From an uncultured Ruminococcus sp. (GTDB taxonomy: Bacteria > Bacillota > Clostridia > Monoglobales > Monoglobaceae), in assembly GCA_902760955.1 (NCBI GenBank), contig CACWIG010000019.1, forward strand, positions 1 through 32,559: DNA of 32,559 nt. The letters are read 5' to 3'. The translations under genes were made by a program, and so were the position numbers. The notes beneath the pieces are model-generated. The model worked only from the letters and a program-made list of their open reading frames with translations. It had not been told where the DNA came from and made no database searches. Positions within the stretch are counted from its first letter, which is position 1. Every line of letters begins with the position of its first letter. Positions 5,634 through 14,472 of the stretch are shown piece after piece.

Positions 5634-6656
5634 TTAGTTACATCTGCAATTTCTGCCGCAGCCGTTGCATCTGTGGCACGGGCTTGAGCCTGAGTCGTCG
5701 CTTGCCTTTTGAGGTGGGAAAAATTCGTCAATAGGAAATCTGATATCGTTAAATAAACTGCACGGGTTTTCTTCCGTTGCAGACGGACATTCCTGAGTCG
5801 GAATACAAAAGTCAACAGCATCAAGAAGAAGCTGTGAATCTCTCTCAAGACGTACTATCGAGAATAATCCGAAAGATACTTCGATATGACGAATGTCGTC
5901 GCATACCAAGAGTTCACCATCAAAGCAATCGCATATATTTCTTGGGAACATTCTTGAAGAACCGCCTGAACAGTTTGATGTTGTAGCACATTCATCACAT
6001 TCACAACAATCACAGCAGTCACAATGGTGACGAGGTTCTACTATTCTTGCACTAAGTGCGACAGGTTCAACTGCCTCTACAACAACTGTCGGCAAACTTG
6101 TATTCTGCCAACAGTTTGCAAGTTCACAACTTGTGCCTAAGTTGGAATTGGACTTAAACACTTTGGAATTTCCCTCTGAGCCGAAGAGAATAACTCTCTT
6201 ATCAAACATAGAGAGTCCGTGTATAATTGTTGGGTTACATAATCCGCTGAATATCTCTAATGTGACGTTTACGTAGAACTTCATATCAACAGAGAAATAT
6301 CCGTTGTTAAAGGACAGAGGCTCAATATTGGTGTATACCCAAATGATTTCAGCTCTCTTGAGTTTTACGTTAGTTGCGGTTTCAACCAAATCCTGATCGC
6401 ATTTTGAAATGTAAACTCTTGTGTTTGACACACAATCTCTGTCACGACAGGAGTCATATATCTGTGTCGTGTCAACACATACAGGATCACTGAAATCTTC
6501 TTGTCTGCGGGCGCGTGTTTCAACAGACTCTTCTGCGGCATCTGCGGCGGCTGCAGCTATTGCGGCTGCCTCGTCTACGGCGTTGTCGCAGTCTGTTTCG
6601 CAAATAGTAATACATTTTTCGTCGTGCTTATGATTTCTTTCATATCTATCGCTCAT
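5634..6656 (-). CDS. Cys-rich conserved clostridial protein of unknown function
   Basis: A protein of 340 residues; I do not recognise a named domain. The ATG at 6656 (MSDRYERN) is chosen because AAAGG lies eight bases before it, whereas the in-frame TTG at 6665 touches that site. The N-terminus is charged with Cys, then comes an Ala-rich helix (AVDEAAAIAAAAADAAEES), then a core starting VCVDTTQIYDSCRDRDC with several beta-like segments (FSVDMKFYVNVTLEI, KRVILFGSEGN). A middle cluster of about ten Cys with His (HHCDCCDCCECDEC) and a Cys/Asn tail (CHRCNGCGRNCRC) suggest metal binding or disulfide cross-linking. There is no signal peptide. From memory, proteins with this CRDRDC / KRVILFGSEGN core occur across Clostridia without a known role. 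A spore-coat or surface-layer role is only a guess. Confidence 0.75.
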   Translation of the reverse strand: MSDRYERNHKHDEKCITICETDCDNAVDEAAAIAAAAADAAEESVETRARRQEDFSDPVCVDTTQIYDSCRDRDCVSNTRVYISKCDQDLVETATNVKLKRAEIIWVYTNIEPLSFNNGYFSVDMKFYVNVTLEIFSGLCNPTIIHGLSMFDKRVILFGSEGNSKVFKSNSNLGTSCELANCWQNTSLPTVVVEAVEPVALSARIVEPRHHCDCCDCCECDECATTSNCSGGSSRMFPRNICDCFDGELLVCDDIRHIEVSFGLFSIVRLERDSQLLLDAVDFCIPTQECPSATEENPCSLFNDIRFPIDEFFPPQKASDDSGSSPCHRCNGCGRNCRCN

Positions 6657-6699
6657 ATTACTCAACCTTTCTGTAAGCTCAATATTTTGTTCGACTGCT

Positions 6700-6845
6700 T
6701 AGGGTGAAAGTACAAATCTGAACCTGCCAAAAACAATTAATTTAGGCATCTTTCGGCTTGTCGTCTTTGATAGGCGTCAGCCTATCTGCATTCTCCGCAC
6801 CAAAATCTGCTCAAAATCTCGGTTCGGATTTGTACTTTCACCCTA
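6700..6845. mobile_element. MITE-like element with 25-bp terminal inverted repeats
   Basis: Ends 6700-6724 and 6821-6845 are inverted copies with a single mismatch (outer sequence TAGGGTGAAAGTACAAAT). The 96-bp interior has no credible gene but includes a 7-bp hairpin GATAGGC-gtca-GCCTATC (6769-6786). No clear target-site duplication is visible. It lies between two divergent genes (starts at 6656 and 7042) and could fold into a long hairpin. A non-autonomous transposable element is the best reading. Confidence 0.6.
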
Positions 6846-6977
6846 TTCTTCAGTCATTATTATCATATGGACATATCGCTTTTTTTGTTACCCATTTTAT
6901 TTATATGTTTATATTTTTGCAAAACAAAGATTGTGCAAAATAACTAAAATATTGATGCATTATTGTGAAACATTAGG

Positions 6978-7006
6978 TTGATTTATCTGAGAAATTAATG
7001 TAGAAT
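6978..7006 (+). promoter_or_regulatory. Promoter of the EF-G paralogue
   Basis: TTGATT (6978-6983) and TAGAAT (7001-7006) are spaced by 17 bp, with AAGGAGG at 7026-7032 downstream. The rest of 6846-6977 is AT-rich and shows nothing recognisable. Confidence 0.65.
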
Positions 7007-7041
7007 ATAGATATTAAAAGTTTTTAAGGAGGAATGTAATT

Positions 7042-9105
7042 TTGAAACTTTATGACACAAATAATATTAAAAATTTTTGCCTGTTAGGACACGGAAACGC
7101 CGGTAAAACATCATTGGCAGAAGCTATATTATATACCTCCGGTAACACGGACAGATTAGGCAGAACTGCTGAAGGTAACACTGTTATGGACTTTGACCCT
7201 GAAGAGATTAAACGCAAATTCTCTATTAGTACTGCTATGGCAGCTTGCGAATGGAATGGTGTCAAGTTCAATATTTTAGATACACCTGGATATTTTGACT
7301 TTGTAGGCGAAGTTCAAGAGGCTGTTCGCGTATCTGATGCGGCTGTTATTGTTTTAAGCGGTAAGTCAGGCCTGACCGTCGGTGCCGAAAAGGCGTGGAA
7401 GTATTGTGAAGAAAGAAAACTTCCAAGGCTTATATTCATCAATAAGGTTGATGACGAAAGAGTTAATTATCAGGCTGTATTGCAACAGCTTAAAGATAAA
7501 TACGGAAAGAGGATTGCTCCTTTCCAGCTACCTATCAGAGAGGGAGAAAAGATTACGGGTTTCGTTAACATTGTAGAACAAGAGGCAAGAAAGTTTGACG
7601 GAACAAGAACTGTTACGGCTGAAACCCCTGAGGAGTTAAAGGATGAACTTGCATCACTGCGTGAAATGATATGCGAGGCCGTTGCAGAAACCTCCGAGGA
7701 GCTTATGGACAAATACTTCGCAGGAGAAGAATTTACTTTGCCCGAAATGTACGAAGCCTTGAGAAGCGGTGTTGCAGAGGGTGATATTGTTCCTGTACTT
7801 TGCGGAAGTGCATATCATAAGTTGGGTATATCATCATTGATGAATGCAATTCACGCATACTTCCCTGCACCTAACAGCAGAGATGAATTTATAATTGGCA
7901 AAAAACAGGACGGAAGTGAATCAAGACTTAAAGTTGATGTAAGCGACCCAATGTCAGCACTTGTATTTAAGACTGTTGCTGACCCATATGTTGGAAAACT
8001 GTCATATTTTAAGGTTTATTCAGGCGTTATGACACCCGATACAACTGTTTACAATATGAATAAAGACATAAACGAAAAAATCGGTAAGATATATGTGGTA
8101 AACGGAAAGAAACAGACGGAGGTTGAAAGATTAAACGCCGGTGATATAGGTGCGGTTGCAAAACTTACCAAAACCGCAACAGGCGATACGCTGAGCGGAC
8201 TTAATCATCCTCTTGAACTTGATGGCATTGATTTTGTTAAACCGAATATGTCACTTGCGGTTGTACCTAAGGCAAAGGGTGACGAGGATAAAATTACTCA
8301 GGGCTTAACCAAACTTATGGAGGAGGATAAGACCTTCAAACTTGAAAATAACAAGGAAACACGTCAGCAGATACTTAAAGGTTTGGGTGACCAGCACATA
8401 GAAGTAATATGCAGTAAACTCAAGAATAAGTTTGGTGTTGATATTGCTTTTGAAGCACCGAAGGTTGCTTATCGTGAAGCTATACGCAAGAGCGTAAAAG
8501 TAGAAGGAAAGCATAAAAAGCAATCAGGCGGACACGGTCAGTACGGACACGTATGGATTGAGTTTGAACCTGCCGACAATGGTCTTGTTTTTGAAGAAAA
8601 GATTTTTGGCGGAAGTGTTCCTAAGGGTTACTTCCCTGCTGTTGAAAAGGGACTTTTAGAGTCTATGCAACAGGGTGTTCTCGCAGGATATCCTATGGTA
8701 GGACTTAAGGCTACTTTGGTTGACGGCTCCTATCACGATGTTGACTCCTCTGAAATGGCATTTAAGATTGCTGCAAATCTTGCGTACAAAGCGGGTATGG
8801 TTCAGGCTTCACCTGTTATATTAGAGCCTATCGGACACTTAGCCGTCACCGTTCCTGATAGTTACACAGGTGATATAATCGGTGATATCAACAAGCGACG
8901 CGGACAAATGCTTGGTATGACTCCTGCAGGAGATGGAATGACAACAGTAGAGGGCGAGGTTCCTGTGGCTGAAATGAACAGCTATTCTTCAGATTTACGC
9001 AGTATGACTCAGGCAAGAGGCGAATATGAGTTTGAGTTTGAGCGTTATCAGGAGGCTCCGTCAAACATTGTTGACAAAATTGTTGCATCTGCAAAAAAAG
9101 ATTAA
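7042..9105 (+). CDS. Elongation factor G-like GTPase (EF-G2 type paralogue)
   Basis: A 687-residue translational GTPase with the full EF-G layout: G domain, domain II, and domains III-V (GGHGQYGHVWIEFEP in IV, GDINKRRGQMLGM and ERYQEAP in V). G1 is GHGNAGKT (residues 16-23), G4 is NKVD (134-137). The switch II motif is DTPGYFDF (80-87), so the catalytic His of canonical EF-G (DTPGH) is Tyr84. This and the NAG P-loop mark the EF-G2-like branch rather than the housekeeping fusA product, which normally sits in the str operon with rpsL and rpsG; neither is here. The start is TTG at 7042: AAGGAGG lies nine bases before it, and the nearby ATG at 7034 is followed at once by a stop. Its role in translation or ribosome recycling is unsettled. 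Confidence 0.9.
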   Translation: MKLYDTNNIKNFCLLGHGNAGKTSLAEAILYTSGNTDRLGRTAEGNTVMDFDPEEIKRKFSISTAMAACEWNGVKFNILDTPGYFDFVGEVQEAVRVSDAAVIVLSGKSGLTVGAEKAWKYCEERKLPRLIFINKVDDERVNYQAVLQQLKDKYGKRIAPFQLPIREGEKITGFVNIVEQEARKFDGTRTVTAETPEELKDELASLREMICEAVAETSEELMDKYFAGEEFTLPEMYEALRSGVAEGDIVPVLCGSAYHKLGISSLMNAIHAYFPAPNSRDEFIIGKKQDGSESRLKVDVSDPMSALVFKTVADPYVGKLSYFKVYSGVMTPDTTVYNMNKDINEKIGKIYVVNGKKQTEVERLNAGDIGAVAKLTKTATGDTLSGLNHPLELDGIDFVKPNMSLAVVPKAKGDEDKITQGLTKLMEEDKTFKLENNKETRQQILKGLGDQHIEVICSKLKNKFGVDIAFEAPKVAYREAIRKSVKVEGKHKKQSGGHGQYGHVWIEFEPADNGLVFEEKIFGGSVPKGYFPAVEKGLLESMQQGVLAGYPMVGLKATLVDGSYHDVDSSEMAFKIAANLAYKAGMVQASPVILEPIGHLAVTVPDSYTGDIIGDINKRRGQMLGMTPAGDGMTTVEGEVPVAEMNSYSSDLRSMTQARGEYEFEFERYQEAPSNIVDKIVASAKKD

Positions 9106-9119
9106 TTCTATGATTTTAC

Positions 9120-9151
9120 ATCACCCCTAAGGTATTAACCTCAGGGGTGAT
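9120..9151 (+). terminator. Terminator after the EF-G paralogue
   Basis: ATCACCCCT (9120-9128) pairs with AGGGGTGAT (9143-9151), with further AGGT/ACCT pairing inside, followed by TTGATTT. The T tract is imperfect. Confidence 0.75.
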
Positions 9152-9201
9152 TTGATTTACATTTAACTATTTAACAAATTATTAAAATTAATGCTCGGAA
9201 C

Positions 9202-9231
9202 TTGACATATACTTATACAATAGTATATAAT
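9202..9231 (+). promoter_or_regulatory. Promoter of the clpC-type gene
   Basis: Perfect TTGACA (9202-9207) and TATAAT (9226-9231) boxes with an 18-bp spacer. No CtsR heptad repeats or CIRCE element were seen in the following leader of about 70 bases. Confidence 0.85.
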
Positions 9232-9309
9232 TAAAATTCAATATCCAATCATAAATTAGATATGGTTGGATTAGTACAGAATATAACACAAATGGTAGGA
9301 GGCGGCAAA

Positions 9310-11703
9310 ATGTTGTGTTGCAGATGTAAGAAAAATCTTGCAGTTGTGTATGTTACCAGGATGGACCCTGACGGCACTTCAAAGAATGAGGGCTACTGCC
9401 TTACTTGTGCCCAGGAGCTTAACTTAGGTCCTGTCAATGATATGATGAAAAATATGGGATTAAATGCCGAGGAAATGGACGGTCTTAACCGTGAGATGGC
9501 TGATATGCTTGAAGAAATGGGCGATGATGTCAGCTTTGAAGGCGGTATGGATATGTTTGGCGATATGGACGATAGTGATGACGAAAATATGAGCCGAAGT
9601 ATGCAAAAAAACCCCTTTGATTTTATGAATAAAATGTTCGGACAGAACAAGGACAAAGAAAAGACAGATAAACCCGATAACAAACAGAATTCAGGCAAAA
9701 AGGCGAAGAAGGATAAGAAACGCAAAAACCTTGACAACTTCGGCGTGAATTTAACAGAGAAGGCTCGCAGAGGTGAGATTGATGAGGTTATCGGCAGAGA
9801 AGTTGAGATGGCAAGAACGGCTCAAATTCTAAACCGCAGAACCAAAAATAATCCCTGTCTTATCGGTGAACCCGGTGTGGGTAAAACAGCAATAGCAGAA
9901 GGGCTTGCATTGAAAATCGTAAGAGGCGACGTTCCTGCAAAATTACTGAAGTACGAGATATATATGCTTGATATGACTGCTGTTGTTGCAGGTACGCAAT
10001 TCCGCGGTCAGTTTGAATCCCGTCTGAGAAATATAATAGAAGAAGTAAAACAAGCAGGCAATATCATACTTGTTATAGACGAAATTCACACTATTGCATC
10101 AGCAGGTGACGCTGAGGGAGGTATGAGTGCAGGAAATATTTTAAAACCTGCCCTCTCACGTGGTGACATTCAGGTTATCGGTGCGACTACATTAGAGGAA
10201 TATCGTAAGCATATCGAAAAGGATGCGGCACTTGAACGCAGATTTCAAACTGTTATGGTTGAAGAGCCAACTGTTGAGGAAACAGTTGAAATTCTGAAAG
10301 GTATCAAGGGTCATTATGAAGAATATCACAAGGTTAAAATTACTGATGATATTATAAGAACAGCGGCAGTTTTGTCCGAACGATATATAAGTGACAGATT
10401 TTTGCCTGATAAGGCAATAGATTTAGTTGACGAGGCAGCATCTAAAGCAAACCTTGAAAATACTAAACTATTGGACCTTGAAAAACTGAAAAGCGAATTG
10501 TCTGATATAGATACAGAAATCGAAGACTTAAATGCCAAACTTGACGAGGAACTTGATAAAGAAAGAGTTGCTGTTGAAAATAATAATGGTAATTATGAGC
10601 ACGAAGAAGACGAGCAAGGCTTGGGGATATATGAAAAGATTGCTGAGCTTAAAAGCCGCAAGCTGAGAGTAGAAGAAAAAATCAATGAGCTTGAAGGCGA
10701 CGGTCTGTATGTATATCTGACAACAGATGATATTGCGGCTGTTATAGAAATGTGGACTAAAATTCCCGTAAAACATATAAGTGAATTTGAAACAAACAGA
10801 CTCTCTAACTTAGAGGAGAGGTTGCATAAGCGTCTGATAGGTCAGGACGAGGCTGTATCTGCGGTTTCAAGGGCAATCAGAAGAAAACGTGCAGGTATTG
10901 CTTTGAAGAGAAGACCTGTATCCTTTATATTTGTCGGACCTACGGGCGTAGGTAAAACCGAATTGGTAAAAAGAATTTCGGAAGAGGTGTTTGACGGTCA
11001 GGATGCACTTATTCGTCTTGATATGTCTGAATATATGGAGAAACACTCTGTGTCAAAGCTTATAGGTTCTCCTCCAGGATATGTGGGATATGATGATGCA
11101 GGACAATTAACCGAGAAGATACGCAGACATCCGTATTCTGTAATTCTGCTTGACGAAATAGAAAAGGCGCACGAAGATGTCTTTAATATGTTGTTACAGA
11201 TTTTAGACGACGGAAGAATTACGGATAGCCACGGCAGAACTGTGTCCTTTGAAAATACCATAATCATTATGACATCTAATGCAGGAAGCGACCGAAAGTC
11301 GAATATTGTAGGTTTTAATGACGAAGACGAGGCAATAGGAATGAAGGCAGAGCGTGCATTAAAAGAATTGTTCAGACCTGAGTTCTTGAACAGAGTTGAC
11401 GAAGTTGTTGTTTTCAAAGAATTAAAACGTAATGAGCTTATTCAAATTGTTTCTCTGATGCTTGATGAACTTTCAAAGGGACTTGCCGAAAAGGGCATCA
11501 ACCTTTCCGTTGATGATGAAGCAAAAGAGGTTATATTAGATAAGTCCTATAAAAAGGAGTATGGTGCAAGACCTATGCGCAGATATATTGAAAGACATAT
11601 AGAGGACGCCCTTGCACAGAAGATAATTACAAATGAATTATCAAGCGGTCAGACGGCATATGTTACAAGCGAAAACGGCGAAATAAAAGTTGATGTAAAA
11701 TAA
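9310..11703 (+). CDS. clpC: ClpC-type AAA+ unfoldase with N-terminal zinc ribbon
   Basis: An HSP100/Clp ATPase of 797 residues. The ATG at 9310 is preferred over the in-frame ATG at 9262 because AGGAGG sits seven bases before it and the longer version has no ribosome site. Residues 3-33 hold a four-Cys zinc ribbon (C3/C6 and C30/C33), then an acidic, Met-rich and Lys-rich linker. AAA-1 has Walker A GEPGVGKTA (from 186) and LVIDEIHTI; a coiled-coil middle domain follows (LEKLKSELSDIDTEIEDL). AAA-2 has GPTGVGKTEL (from 543), ILLDEIEKAH and the IVGF loop (V667-G-F) expected to dock on ClpP. The usual double Clp_N repeat is missing; the zinc ribbon, reminiscent of the McsA adaptor, replaces it. 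It probably unfolds substrates for ClpP in the cytosol. It is monocistronic between its promoter and terminator. Confidence 0.9.
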   Translation: MLCCRCKKNLAVVYVTRMDPDGTSKNEGYCLTCAQELNLGPVNDMMKNMGLNAEEMDGLNREMADMLEEMGDDVSFEGGMDMFGDMDDSDDENMSRSMQKNPFDFMNKMFGQNKDKEKTDKPDNKQNSGKKAKKDKKRKNLDNFGVNLTEKARRGEIDEVIGREVEMARTAQILNRRTKNNPCLIGEPGVGKTAIAEGLALKIVRGDVPAKLLKYEIYMLDMTAVVAGTQFRGQFESRLRNIIEEVKQAGNIILVIDEIHTIASAGDAEGGMSAGNILKPALSRGDIQVIGATTLEEYRKHIEKDAALERRFQTVMVEEPTVEETVEILKGIKGHYEEYHKVKITDDIIRTAAVLSERYISDRFLPDKAIDLVDEAASKANLENTKLLDLEKLKSELSDIDTEIEDLNAKLDEELDKERVAVENNNGNYEHEEDEQGLGIYEKIAELKSRKLRVEEKINELEGDGLYVYLTTDDIAAVIEMWTKIPVKHISEFETNRLSNLEERLHKRLIGQDEAVSAVSRAIRRKRAGIALKRRPVSFIFVGPTGVGKTELVKRISEEVFDGQDALIRLDMSEYMEKHSVSKLIGSPPGYVGYDDAGQLTEKIRRHPYSVILLDEIEKAHEDVFNMLLQILDDGRITDSHGRTVSFENTIIIMTSNAGSDRKSNIVGFNDEDEAIGMKAERALKELFRPEFLNRVDEVVVFKELKRNELIQIVSLMLDELSKGLAEKGINLSVDDEAKEVILDKSYKKEYGARPMRRYIERHIEDALAQKIITNELSSGQTAYVTSENGEIKVDVK

Positions 11704-11711
11704 TGTAAATC

Positions 11712-11743
11712 AAAAAGGCAAGCCAATCGGTTTGCCTTTTTGT
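11712..11743 (+). terminator. Terminator after clpC
   Basis: AAAAAGGCAA (11712-11721) pairs with TTGCCTTTTT (11732-11741) around a short partly paired loop; the pairing arm itself supplies the T tract. Confidence 0.92.
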
Positions 11744-11886
11744 GTATTGTGATATTAAAATTGAATAAAAAATAAAATTATTATTGTCTGTCTATGGATA
11801 TATCGTTCAATTTTGCTAAAAATAAAAAAAATGCTTGCGGAAATGGGTAAAATAGGGTAAAATGATAAAGTGGTAATAAGAGTGTA

Positions 11887-11924
11887 TATAATCATATCTG
11901 TGAGTAAGTTTTTACGACTCATAG
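11887..11924 (+). promoter_or_regulatory. -10 box and 5' leader hairpin of glycogen phosphorylase
   Basis: TATAAT at 11887-11892 has no good -35 box at 16-18 bp, so it may need an activator or another sigma factor. The expected transcript would start with an 8-bp hairpin, CTGTGAGT / ACTCATAG (11898-11905 with 11917-11924). Upstream at about 11842-11862 the sequence GGGTAAAATA is tandemly repeated. Otherwise 11744-11886 is AT-rich without a gene. Confidence 0.45.
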
Positions 11925-11952
11925 AATTAAATGAAAGGAATTGATATATACA

Positions 11953-14409
11953 ATGAAAAAATCATCCATCAGTAATTCAGAATATAAGAAACGTAAAGAA
12001 TTTATTAAAAGTGAGATTGCAGGTAAAATCAGAAGATATTTTGGTAAGACTGTTGAACAGGCTAACTTAAAAGAAATATACAATGCTGTATCTTTTACAA
12101 TCAGAGATGAAATTATGGAAAAGTGGATTGCTTATAAGCAAGAAGCTGATAAAAAGTCGCAAAAGGAATTATATTATCTCTCGTTTGAGTTCCTTATGGG
12201 AAGGGCTATGGGAAATAATTTGATGAATATGCTTGAAACAGACTTGTATCGTGATGCCCTTAAGGAACTTAATGTTTCTCTTGAAGATATAGAGGAGCAG
12301 GAAAATGATGCAGGTCTTGGTAACGGCGGTCTGGGCAGACTTGCAGCTTGTTTTTTGGATTCCCTTACAAATCTTGAACTTCCTGCATATGGTTGCGGTA
12401 TCCGTTATGAATACGGACTTTTCAGACAGAAGATTGTTGACGGCTATCAGATAGAGATGCCTGACCCTTGGTTACAGGGCGGAAATGTATGGGATATTGC
12501 CCGTCCCGAAGATACAAAGGAGATACACTTCGGCGGCAGAATTGAAGAATATATGGAAGATGGAAAACTGAAATTCCGTCACGTTGATTATAATACTGTC
12601 ATTGCCGAGCCGTACGATATGCCTATTACGGGCTTTAATACAGAAACAGTTAATACCTTGAGATTGTGGAAGGCTTGCTCGCCTGAGGTTATTGATATGA
12701 GTGAATTTAACCGAGGCGACTATGCAAAGGCAAGTGAAAATAAGGAACTTGCAGAGGTTATTTCAAAGGTTTTATATCCCGAGGATAATCACTACGAGGG
12801 AAAACTTCTCAGATTGAAGCAGCAGTATTTCTTTGTATCTGCTACTATTCAATGGATAATCTCTAAGCACAAGCAGAAAAATCTGCCAATGCAAAGTATT
12901 CCTGAGTTGGTACAAATTCATATCAATGATACACATCCGACCATTGCTATTCCTGAGTTAATGAGAATATTAATGGACGAAGAAGGTCTTGGTTGGGATG
13001 AAGCGTGGAGCATTGTTGGTAAGACGTTTGCATATACCAATCACACGATTTTGTGTGAGGCTCTTGAAAAATGGCCTATGGAAATGGTTGATAAGCTGTT
13101 GCCGAGACTCGGTCAGATTATACACGAGATTGACAGACGCCAAAGAGAATATCTGTGGGAGAGATTTCCTGGGGACTACGGCAAGATTGAGTATATGGCT
13201 GTTATTTCACACGGTCAGGTAAGTATGGCTAACCTTTGCTTAACCGCTTGTCACAGTGTAAATGGTGTTGCGGCACTCCATACTGAAATTCTTAAAAAAG
13301 AAACATTTAAGGATTATTACAGCATTTATCCGTATAAGTTTAAGAATATGACAAACGGCGTTACCTTCCGCAGATGGTTGTATAAGGCTAATCCTAAACT
13401 TTCAAATCTTATTTGTGAGTCTATCGGCGATGGTTGGGTTAAGGATTATAAACAGCTTGATAAGCTGACACCTTTTGCTGATGATGCGGCTTTCCGTGAA
13501 AAGTTTGCGGATATTAAGCACGAAAATAAAGAGCGTTTGGCTAAATATATCCTTGATAATAATGGCATTGTTGTTGACCCGAACAGTATGTTTGATGTTC
13601 AGATTAAGCGTTTGCACGAATATAAGCGTCAATTATTAAAGGCTATGCACATCATATACAACTATATTAAGATTACCGAAAGCAATGGTGACTTTAACGT
13701 ACAGCCTACAACATATATTTTTGCGGCTAAGGCGGCTCCTGGATATCATATGGCTAAACTTATTATCAAGTTTATCAACGATATAGCAACTGTTGTAAAT
13801 AACGACCCGAGAACAAAAGACTTGATGAAGGTTGTATTTATCGAAAATTACAGCGTTTCAAGTGCGGAAAAGATTGTTGCTGCCGCCGATTTAAGTGAGC
13901 AGATTTCTACTGCTTCAAAAGAGGCGTCAGGCACAGGTAATATGAAACTTATGTTAAATGGTGCGCTTACCATAGGAACTATGGATGGTGCCAATGTTGA
14001 GATAAGAGAGCAGGTAGGAGATGACAATATATTTATATTCGGACTTTCATCTCAGGAGGTTTTGAATATTTATACAAGCGGTAAATCTCCAAGTTCTGAA
14101 ATTTATGCGACAAATCCTGTTATTAAGCGTGTTGTAGATACCTTGATTGACGGCACATTCAATCCTGAAACCAATCTTTTCTACGACATATACAGATCGC
14201 TTGTAATAGGCGACAACGGCTTTGCCGATAACTATTTGCTTTTGCCTGATTTTGAGTCATATCTTTCGGCAAATGCACACGTAAAAGAAAAATATCGTGA
14301 CAAAGATGCGTGGGTTCGTTCTGCTGTTATGAATACTGCAAAAGCAGGATTTTTCTCAAGTGACCGTACTATTGAGGATTATAACAGAGAAATTTGGCAC
14401 CTGAGATAA
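11953..14409 (+). CDS. glgP: Glycogen/alpha-glucan phosphorylase
   Basis: An 818-residue GT35 phosphorylase, full length for the bacterial family. It cleaves alpha-1,4-glucans with phosphate to release glucose 1-phosphate, using pyridoxal phosphate. Landmarks in order are YLSFEFLMGRAMGNNLMN, GLGNGGLGRLAACFLDSL, YGCGIRYEYGLFRQ, HINDTHPTIAIPELMRIL, MTNGVTFRRWL, VQIKRLHEYKRQLL and the PLP site EASGTGNMKLMLNGALTIGT, in which Lys665 should bind the cofactor. The ATG at 11953 is chosen; GAAAGGAA is about 13 bases upstream, rather far, and the in-frame TTG at 11941 is too close to it. It works with the malQ product encoded at 24082-25557. No terminator separates it from the ABC-transporter lipoprotein gene 63 bp downstream. 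Confidence 0.95.
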   Translation: MKKSSISNSEYKKRKEFIKSEIAGKIRRYFGKTVEQANLKEIYNAVSFTIRDEIMEKWIAYKQEADKKSQKELYYLSFEFLMGRAMGNNLMNMLETDLYRDALKELNVSLEDIEEQENDAGLGNGGLGRLAACFLDSLTNLELPAYGCGIRYEYGLFRQKIVDGYQIEMPDPWLQGGNVWDIARPEDTKEIHFGGRIEEYMEDGKLKFRHVDYNTVIAEPYDMPITGFNTETVNTLRLWKACSPEVIDMSEFNRGDYAKASENKELAEVISKVLYPEDNHYEGKLLRLKQQYFFVSATIQWIISKHKQKNLPMQSIPELVQIHINDTHPTIAIPELMRILMDEEGLGWDEAWSIVGKTFAYTNHTILCEALEKWPMEMVDKLLPRLGQIIHEIDRRQREYLWERFPGDYGKIEYMAVISHGQVSMANLCLTACHSVNGVAALHTEILKKETFKDYYSIYPYKFKNMTNGVTFRRWLYKANPKLSNLICESIGDGWVKDYKQLDKLTPFADDAAFREKFADIKHENKERLAKYILDNNGIVVDPNSMFDVQIKRLHEYKRQLLKAMHIIYNYIKITESNGDFNVQPTTYIFAAKAAPGYHMAKLIIKFINDIATVVNNDPRTKDLMKVVFIENYSVSSAEKIVAAADLSEQISTASKEASGTGNMKLMLNGALTIGTMDGANVEIREQVGDDNIFIFGLSSQEVLNIYTSGKSPSSEIYATNPVIKRVVDTLIDGTFNPETNLFYDIYRSLVIGDNGFADNYLLLPDFESYLSANAHVKEKYRDKDAWVRSAVMNTAKAGFFSSDRTIEDYNREIWHLR

Positions 14410-14472
14410 AATAATTCAGAAAAATAAAATTTATTTAATATTTTAATTTTACATTGGAAAGGGAAATGTATT

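Noticed and set aside
5591-5848. 85-codon minus-strand frame overlapping the end of the Cys-rich protein gene
   Set aside because: It runs in another frame of a well-supported gene, spans its terminator hairpin and has no ribosome site.
11842-11862. Tandem GGGTAAAATA repeat before glgP as a binding site
   Set aside because: Only two copies in AT-rich sequence and no link to a known regulator; noted in the leader entry only.
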